Of a stretch of 16,869 nucleotides of DNA, positions 12,672 through 16,869 are shown piece after piece. The notes below the pieces were generated by a model. It saw only the letters and a program-made list of their open reading frames with translations, ran no database searches and was not told the DNA's origin. The translations under genes were made by a program, and so were the position numbers. Numbering within the stretch: position 1 is the first letter of the stretch; every line of letters begins with the position of its first letter. Source of the stretch: Verrucomicrobiota bacterium (GTDB lineage Bacteria; Chlamydiota; Chlamydiia; Chlamydiales; JAEYWL01); assembly GCA_023428915.1 (NCBI GenBank), contig JAEYWL010000014.1, forward strand, positions 1-16,869, written 5' to 3'.

Positions 12672-14789
12672 TTATTCCGGCTGGATAGCTTCTTTTGGAG
12701 CGGGGCGTTTTAGAAGGGCTTTGCGGCTCAATTTGATTTTGCCTTTTTCATCGATATCCATCACTTTGACATGCAGAACATCGCCTTGCTTGACCACATC
12801 GGACATATTGTTGATGCGTACGAAATCGAATTCAGAAATGTGGACCAGGCCTTCTTTATTAGGCAGGATCTCTACAAAAGCACCAAATTGCACTACAGAA
12901 GTGACCTTGCCTTCATAGCTCTTGCCGATTTCAGCTTCAACTGTCAATCCATAAATAATGGCTTTAGCCTTTTCTATGCCCTCCAGATTAGAGGAAGAAA
13001 GGGATATCGTGCCGTCATCGGCGATATCAATTTGCACCTTGGTCTCTTCAATGATAGAGCGGATCTGCTTGCCGCCGGGTCCGACTACAATGCCGATTTT
13101 ACTTGGTTTTATCTTTACCGTTTCAATGCGGGGTGCATAGGTAGACATTTTGCCGATAGCGGGAGCGGACTTTTGCATGCAGCCTAAAATATGCAGCAAG
13201 CCTTCTTTAGCTTGTGCCAGGGCCTTGAACATAATCTCTTTAGTGATGCCTTCGACTTTAATATCCATTTGGAAAGCTGTAATTCCTTGAGTGCTTCCCG
13301 CAATTTTAAAGTCCATGTCTCCAAGAGCATCTTCAATGCCCAGAATGTCAGACAGGATGGCATAGCCGTCTTTCTCTAAAACTAAACCCATTGCTATGCC
13401 TGCGATAGGTGCTTTAATAGGAATGCCTGCATCCATCATTGCCAGGCAGCAGCCGCACACTGTTGCCATAGAGGAAGAACCATTAGATTCCATAATGTTG
13501 GACTCCAGGCGAATGGTATAGGGGAATGCTTCTTTTGCCGGCATGGCAGCTAGTAAAGCCCGTTCCGCCAGTTTGCCATGGCCGATTTCTCTTCTTCCCG
13601 GGGCTCCTTGGCGGCCTACTTCGCCTACTGAGAAAGGAGGGAAAGAGTATTGCAAGTAAAAGCGGTTGTTGCCTTCGCCTTCAAGATCTTCATAGCGCTG
13701 CGCCATGCTTTCTCCGCCCAAGGTACATACAGCAAGTGCCTGGGTTTCTCCGCGCGTAAAGAGCGCGCTGCCGTGCGCCCGCGGCAATAGGCCTTGCTCA
13801 ATATCGATCGGGCGAATCTGCGTTGTATTTCTGCCGTCATTGCGCACATTTTCTTCAAGGACCATGCGGCGCAGATAATTGGATTGGATTTGTTTTAAGG
13901 CGCCATATACATTAACAGCAGTAAACGGAGCTTGAGCATCTTCTTTTAGGAGGGATTCTTTTACTTTTGCTGAAATTTCAGCTAAAGCAGCTTCACGCTC
14001 TTGTTTAAGGGCTGTACGCAATGCTGCAGAGAGGTGAGGTTTTACGATGGCTTCAACTTCTGCGTAAACTTCTTCCGGGATCTTACGCAGGCTTGCGCGA
14101 TTCTTCTCCTTGCCGATCTCTTTTTGCCAGTTTGCAAGGGTGTCGCAAATAATTTTTATAGCTGCATGTCCCTGCTCGATAGCCTCGATCACTTGCTCTT
14201 CCGTCAAGAAATCGCAAAAGCCTTCGATCATGAGCACTGCATCTTCAGTACCGGCAATCACCAAGTCCAGCTTAGAGTTTTTTTGCTCTTCAATTGTTGG
14301 ATTAATTACAAACTGCCCATTCACTAGCCCCACACGAACGGCGCCTATAGGCTTCACTAGAGGAATGTCGGAAATGACCAAGGCTGCAGAAGCTGCGCAA
14401 ATGGCAAGAGGTTCAGGGGAGTTGGCATTATCATAAGAGAAAACATAAGAAAGGAGCTGCACTTCATTGTAGAACCCTTCTTCAAACATGGGACGGATTG
14501 GGCGGTCAATCAGGCGGGAGACTAAGGTTTCTTTTTCGGTCGGCCGGCCTTCACGTTTGATAAAGCCGCCAAGTGTTTTGCCTGCAGAAGAAAAACGCTC
14601 CTGGTAATCTACTCTTAGGGGTAGAAAATCAATGTCTTCGCTCGCCTGAGGGGTCATACAGGCGGAAGTGAAAACAATTGTATCACCCATTCGGACAAAT
14701 ACTGCACCATTTGCCTGGCGCGCCACTTTACCGGTTTCAAAAGAAATTTCTTTTCCACCGATCTTGGCGGTTGTAAAATGCCTTTTCAT
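12672..14789 (-). CDS. pnp: Polyribonucleotide nucleotidyltransferase (PNPase), 705 aa
   Basis: 3'-to-5' phosphorolytic exoribonuclease, a trimer acting in mRNA decay with possible degradosome partners. Domains in order: first RNase PH-like domain (~1-215, with GGFIKREGRPTEKE 74-87 and LIDRPIRPMF 93-102), helical linker (~225-300), second RNase PH domain (~305-545, with RNDGR 316-320, RAHGSALFTRGETQ 337-350 and active-site GDMDFK 490-495), KH domain (~555-615, GPGG loop 570-573) and S1 domain (~622-690, FGAFVEI and GLVHISE). Length is usual for the family. ATG 14789 is preceded by AAAGGAG with an 11-nt gap. It lies downstream of rpsO on the same strand, as in many bacteria, but here separated by 363 nt containing palindromes. 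It converges on the 727-aa gene. Confidence 0.97.
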   Translation of the reverse strand: MKRHFTTAKIGGKEISFETGKVARQANGAVFVRMGDTIVFTSACMTPQASEDIDFLPLRVDYQERFSSAGKTLGGFIKREGRPTEKETLVSRLIDRPIRPMFEEGFYNEVQLLSYVFSYDNANSPEPLAICAASAALVISDIPLVKPIGAVRVGLVNGQFVINPTIEEQKNSKLDLVIAGTEDAVLMIEGFCDFLTEEQVIEAIEQGHAAIKIICDTLANWQKEIGKEKNRASLRKIPEEVYAEVEAIVKPHLSAALRTALKQEREAALAEISAKVKESLLKEDAQAPFTAVNVYGALKQIQSNYLRRMVLEENVRNDGRNTTQIRPIDIEQGLLPRAHGSALFTRGETQALAVCTLGGESMAQRYEDLEGEGNNRFYLQYSFPPFSVGEVGRQGAPGRREIGHGKLAERALLAAMPAKEAFPYTIRLESNIMESNGSSSMATVCGCCLAMMDAGIPIKAPIAGIAMGLVLEKDGYAILSDILGIEDALGDMDFKIAGSTQGITAFQMDIKVEGITKEIMFKALAQAKEGLLHILGCMQKSAPAIGKMSTYAPRIETVKIKPSKIGIVVGPGGKQIRSIIEETKVQIDIADDGTISLSSSNLEGIEKAKAIIYGLTVEAEIGKSYEGKVTSVVQFGAFVEILPNKEGLVHISEFDFVRINNMSDVVKQGDVLHVKVMDIDEKGKIKLSRKALLKRPAPKEAIQPE

Positions 14790-14834
14790 AAAATCTCGTT
14801 CTCCTTTGGAGTGTCAAAAAAATAAATTTATTGC

Positions 14835-14882
14835 AGTAGATCATAGCAGCTTTCAATAAAAGATAAAGGCAAATGATCTACT
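14835..14882 (-). promoter_or_regulatory. 10-bp stem in the probable pnp leader
   Basis: AGTAGATCAT (14835-14844) and ATGATCTACT (14873-14882) are exact inverted copies separated by 28 nt. In the minus-strand transcript this makes a hairpin whose foot lies 45 nt upstream of the pnp start codon. In E. coli the pnp leader hairpin is cut by RNase III and used for PNPase autocontrol; a similar role here is inference only. Confidence 0.5.
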
Positions 14883-14985
14883 AATGTGAATAGTAAAGGA
14901 AGGAATAGAACTCAGAAAGATAGCCTTAAAATCCTTAAAGCGATGTTTCTGGTTTCTATTGTCTATAGTTTTCCTTTTATCTACT

Positions 14986-15106
14986 CGTTAAAACCCGACT
15001 TGCTACCTTCTAATAAGCCATATTCGAAATTCTTTTCCCTCTAAGAGCTCTTAGAGGAAAAGAACTCGAATCTGACTCTTAGAAGGTAGCAAGTCGGGTT
15101 TAAATA
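14986..15106. repeat. Palindromic intergenic element, composite (nested) form
   Basis: Outer arms 14991-15013 and 15079-15101 are perfect 23-bp inverted copies and are the same family as 10262-10314, including the edges CGTTAAAACCC and GGGTTTAAAT. Where the short copy has an almost loop-free centre, this one holds 65 nt (15014-15078) which are themselves a palindrome centred on GAGCTC (15045-15050), with arms including ATTCGA / TCGAAT, TTCTTTTCC / GGAAAAGAA and CTCTAAGAG / CTCTTAGAG (one extra C on the left). It lies between rpsO and pnp. Confidence 0.85.
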
Positions 15107-15138
15107 ACAAAGGGCAATTGGGGTTTCCAATTGCCCTT
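15103..15138 (-). terminator. Terminator hairpin of rpsO
   Basis: On the minus strand CCAATTGCCCTT (15127-15138) pairs with AAGGGCAATTGG (15110-15121): a perfect 12-bp stem with loop of 5 (GGTTT on the plus strand). The downstream tail on the minus strand is TGTTATTTAAA, which is T-rich but interrupted. On the plus strand the stem is followed by GTAAG and eight T (15144-15151), so it may work in both directions. It begins 15 nt after the rpsO stop. Confidence 0.7.
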
Positions 15139-15152
15139 GTAAGTTTTTTTTC

Positions 15153-15422
15153 TTACCTTCTCAGTTTCAGCTTCTCAAGCAATGCCTGGTAGCGTTTCGT
15201 GTCTGTGGAGTTTAGGTAATCTAATAAGCGGCGTCTTTGTCCAACTAGCTTCAAAAGAGCTAAACGGGAAGCGTGGTCTTTTGGGGACCTTTTCAGATGA
15301 TCTGTCAATTCTGCAATCCGCTCTGTCAAGATCGCGATTTGCACATCAGCAGAACCTGTATCTTTCTCATGAAGCTGAAACTTCTTTGTGATTTCTTCTT
15401 TGGTACCTTTATCTAGAGACAT
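15153..15422 (-). CDS. rpsO: 30S ribosomal protein S15, 89 aa
   Basis: Primary binding protein of the 16S rRNA central domain. Full-length at 89 residues. Diagnostic segments are F-x-x-HEKDTGSADVQIAILTERI (15-35), L..HLK..PKDHASR (39-53) and the C-terminal QRRRLLDYL....RY..L...L.LR. ATG 15422 is preceded by GGGGGA with an 8-nt spacing. A TATGAT box (15520-15515, minus strand) about 95 nt upstream could be its -10, but a well-spaced -35 is missing (TTGAAA is only 13 nt away). S15 often represses its own mRNA through a leader structure; the 165-nt leader here could hold one, but I did not identify it. Confidence 0.97.
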   Translation of the reverse strand: MSLDKGTKEEITKKFQLHEKDTGSADVQIAILTERIAELTDHLKRSPKDHASRLALLKLVGQRRRLLDYLNSTDTKRYQALLEKLKLRR

Positions 15423-15557
15423 TCAGAGAATCCCCCATTATGGGAACAGAGTTCAAAGCAAGCGCTCCAAACCAGTTCGATTTTTGATCTTAATTTTTTG
15501 CCTATTTCTCTAAAATCATACAGAAAATAAGATTTTCAAGCAAGGTAAAAGGGTTTA

Positions 15558-15577
15558 TAAAAGAGAAATCTTCTCTT
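15558..15577 (-). terminator. Possible terminator after the 90-aa unknown gene
   Basis: On the minus strand AAGAGAA (15577-15571), loop GAT and TTCTCTT (15567-15561) form a 7-bp stem followed by TTATAAA. The stem is AT-rich, so termination strength is uncertain. It lies 10 nt after the stop codon. Confidence 0.4.
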
Positions 15578-15587
15578 AATGCCCCGT

Positions 15588-15860
15588 TTACACTTTAGAG
15601 TCTAAAATTATTTCTATATAGGCTGGAAAGCGGTTATAGCTATCGCGGCGCATCACTACCTTAAATGGAATTGTGATTTTGCCTAGATGTTTTTCCATTT
15701 GCAGCTCATCCCAAATTTTTTTCTTAAGCTCTTCAGTGACCGGCTCATGCTGGTATTTTTTTAGAACTTGTTGAATGTACTCTCTTTCTTGTTGACGATA
15801 GACAGGTTTGCCGTAAAAAAAATGTTCATGTCCCATGATCAGGCTCTTTAGAAATTCCAT
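15588..15860 (-). CDS. Small conserved-looking unknown protein, 90 aa (or 82 aa)
   Basis: I do not recognise a named family. The product is basic and soluble: helical middle (QQEREYIQQVLKKY, ELKKKIWDELQMEK), then a beta-like C-terminal part (KITIPFKVVMRRDSYNRFPAYIEIILDSKV). No signal peptide, membrane segment or cysteine cluster. Two starts are possible: ATG 15860 (weak ribosome-binding site) and ATG 15836, which has AAAGAG 7 nt upstream and begins GHEHFFYGKPVY. The well-ordered amino-acid composition and position upstream of rpsO argue for a real gene; I suspect it is a chlamydial core hypothetical, but cannot confirm this. Confidence 0.75.
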   Translation of the reverse strand: MEFLKSLIMGHEHFFYGKPVYRQQEREYIQQVLKKYQHEPVTEELKKKIWDELQMEKHLGKITIPFKVVMRRDSYNRFPAYIEIILDSKV

Positions 15861-15931
15861 TTATTTGCCAAAAAGTTCACACAAAAATCCTCATTTTTCC
15901 AGATAAAGCGAGTTTCGAAAGAAGTCTATTC

Positions 15932-15960
15932 TTGATCTTTCCTTTTGAACTTGCTACATT
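15932..15960 (+). promoter_or_regulatory. Candidate promoter of the coiled-coil gene / tadA operon
   Basis: TTGATC (15932-15937), a 17-nt spacer and TACATT (15955-15960). Each hexamer matches consensus at four of six positions. Transcription would begin near 15967, leaving a leader of about 34 nt before ATG 16001. Confidence 0.4.
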
Positions 15961-16000
15961 TTTTCAAAAAATCAGAGTCTTAAACTGTAAGGAATACTCT

Positions 16001-16672
16001 ATGTTGAAAAACGCTACCTATCAAGAAAAATTTGCCATGCTGGATAACTGGCTGGTTACAATTTTCGAGCAGATCAAGAAAGATCTTAAGCAAGACCATT
16101 TGCAAAGGGATGTAAAATTTTATAAGACCCACTTTGCCGGTAAAAATTTGAACAAGCTAACAGCTGAAGATTTGCTGCTACCTTACAGGGAGCTGCTTAA
16201 AACAGGCAATGAAGAGCTGGGAGACTTTATTACCAACCGCTGGTTAATTAAAAACTCTGAAATTTACCATTTCTTTGAAGAAAAATTAAATGCCATCACA
16301 GACAATTTCAATGAATTGGATGAGCTGGAGGCTGAGCAAGCGAATGCGTTGATTATTGAGTCTATAGAGCGTTTTGGAGCTCCGCGGACCTATATCTTTT
16401 CGGTGCTGAACTCTGTTGTATTCCCTAAGAAGAATTATGAAGATCTTGCCAAAAAGGCAGAGCAGCATAAAGAACAGGCTGTTAAAGCTGCTGAAAATAA
16501 AAAAGAACAAGCTAGCTTGGAGACTATCCAGCGTGCCCATGCTGCTGAATTGGCCCGCGTAACTGATAAGTATCAGAAAAAGCTGGAAGGGCTGCAAAAG
16601 AAATATGTCGCCGATACGGAATCCTTAAAGAAACAGATTGCCAACCTGCAACGCAAACTGGCAGCGCAGTAA
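16001..16672 (+). CDS. Unknown protein with C-terminal coiled coil, 223 aa
   Basis: The frame is open from TTG 15932, but ATG 16001 has TAAGGA (15988-15993) at 7 nt and is the better start; the longer version would overlap its likely promoter. Residues 1-150 are a mixed helical domain (KFAMLDNWLVTIFEQIKKDLKQDHLQRDVKFYKTHF; later ELGDFITNRWLIKNSEIYHFFEEKLN). Residues ~155-223 are a long Lys/Glu/Gln/Ala-rich coiled coil ending KKQIANLQRKLAAQ. No membrane segment or signal peptide. Its stop overlaps the tadA start (TAATG), so the two genes form an operon with coupled translation. Such linkage need not mean shared function. Family not recognised. Confidence 0.8.
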   Translation: MLKNATYQEKFAMLDNWLVTIFEQIKKDLKQDHLQRDVKFYKTHFAGKNLNKLTAEDLLLPYRELLKTGNEELGDFITNRWLIKNSEIYHFFEEKLNAITDNFNELDELEAEQANALIIESIERFGAPRTYIFSVLNSVVFPKKNYEDLAKKAEQHKEQAVKAAENKKEQASLETIQRAHAAELARVTDKYQKKLEGLQKKYVADTESLKKQIANLQRKLAAQ

Positions 16673-16869
16673 TGGCACTTTTTCCTCTACAGATACAGCC
16701 GAAAGATGATGATGAGCGTTTCATGCTTGAAGCGCTCAAGCAAGCATGGAAAGCCTTTGAAGCCGATGAGGTGCCTGTAGGTGCGGTGCTGGTCAAGGAA
16801 GGGAAGGTTATTGCCCGGGGATACAATCAAGTTGAGATGTTAAAGGACGCTACGGCCCATGCAGAGATG
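16672..16869 (+). CDS. tadA: tRNA-specific adenosine deaminase TadA, 5' part (66 codons, cut by window end)
   Basis: Zinc enzyme that deaminates A34 to inosine in tRNA-Arg(ACG). The visible part shows the cytidine/deoxycytidylate deaminase fold start: ERFMLEALKQAWKAFEADEVPVGAVLV (15-41), GKVIARGYN (44-52) and the first zinc/catalytic motif HAEM (63-66), with Glu65 the predicted proton shuttle. The PCxxC zinc ligands lie beyond the window. ATG 16672-16674 overlaps the preceding TAA by one base. In C. trachomatis the neighbour of rpsO is yfhC (CT844), the same family, supporting the call. Confidence 0.93.
   Translation, partial: MALFPLQIQPKDDDERFMLEALKQAWKAFEADEVPVGAVLVKEGKVIARGYNQVEMLKDATAHAEM

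Larger units (their letters stand above)
14790..15152 (-). other. pnp-rpsO intergenic region
   Basis: No coding sequence is seen in these 363 nt. From rpsO towards pnp it contains the rpsO terminator hairpin (15110-15138), the composite palindromic element (14986-15106), an AT-rich stretch without a convincing promoter, a 10-bp inverted repeat in the probable pnp leader (14835-14882) and the pnp ribosome-binding site (14801-14807). Confidence 0.7.

Noticed and set aside
13526..14436. Several open frames of 60-138 codons on the plus strand inside pnp (and similar ones opposite ftsH and the LRR genes)
   Set aside because: They are antisense shadows of genes with clear families, with no ribosome-binding sites or protein-like features of their own.
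10262..15106. The two similar palindromic elements as a CRISPR array or as terminal inverted repeats of one transposon
   Set aside because: They are 4.7 kb apart, each is a complete palindrome, and no cas, transposase or integrase gene lies between; pnp and other resident genes do.
15139..15157. GTAAG-T8-CTTAC as a separate functional hairpin
   Set aside because: Five-bp stem overlapping the rpsO stop; more simply explained as part of the rpsO 3' end.

Overview
The window looks like chromosomal DNA of an environmental, amoeba-associated member of the Chlamydiae (Parachlamydia / Protochlamydia / Waddlia type). The evidence is the order tilS - ftsH - pnp - rpsO - tadA, which I recall as the conserved block CT840-CT844 of Chlamydia trachomatis. 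The FtsH is about 910 residues with a greatly enlarged extracytoplasmic domain, a GYF_2 protein lies next to the block, and there is an insertion of leucine-rich-repeat (LRR) and other effector-like genes of the kind known to be expanded in amoeba symbionts. Species cannot be fixed from this window, and the assignment rests on my reading of protein families, not on a search.

Layout. 1-294: start of window with an imperfect dyad and AT-rich DNA. 295-888 (+): unknown protein with one C-terminal membrane segment, overlapping tail-to-tail by 4 nt with a minus-strand GYF_2-domain tail-anchored protein (885-1217). 1338-2579 (-): tilS, divergent from ftsH (2793-5525, +), which ends in a strong 19-bp-stem terminator. 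5526-12670 is an accessory island: a 26-bp inverted repeat, two abutting paralogous LRR genes (5818-8079 and 8080-10218) that together carry four copies of one ~280-residue module, a palindromic intergenic element, and a 727-residue protein (10447-12630). That last protein has an acidic N-terminus, six HTH-like helical units arranged as a duplicated triplet, and a C-terminal bipartite-NLS-like motif. 12672-15860 (-): pnp, rpsO and a small unknown gene. The rpsO-pnp gap contains a second, enlarged copy of the palindromic element and a hairpin in the probable pnp leader. 16001-16672 (+): coiled-coil protein. 16672-16869 (+): 5' part of tadA, coupled to it by a TAATG overlap and cut by the window edge.

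How it fits together. The housekeeping genes serve RNA decoding and decay (TilS makes lysidine in the tRNA-Ile anticodon; TadA makes inosine in tRNA-Arg; PNPase degrades RNA; S15 is a ribosomal protein) and membrane protein quality control (FtsH). The island between ftsH and pnp looks like host-interaction cargo. Ser/Thr-rich N-termini, absence of Sec signals, LRR modules and the NLS-like tail suggest secreted effectors, but this is inference. No tRNA, rRNA, CRISPR array, transposase or integrase was seen.
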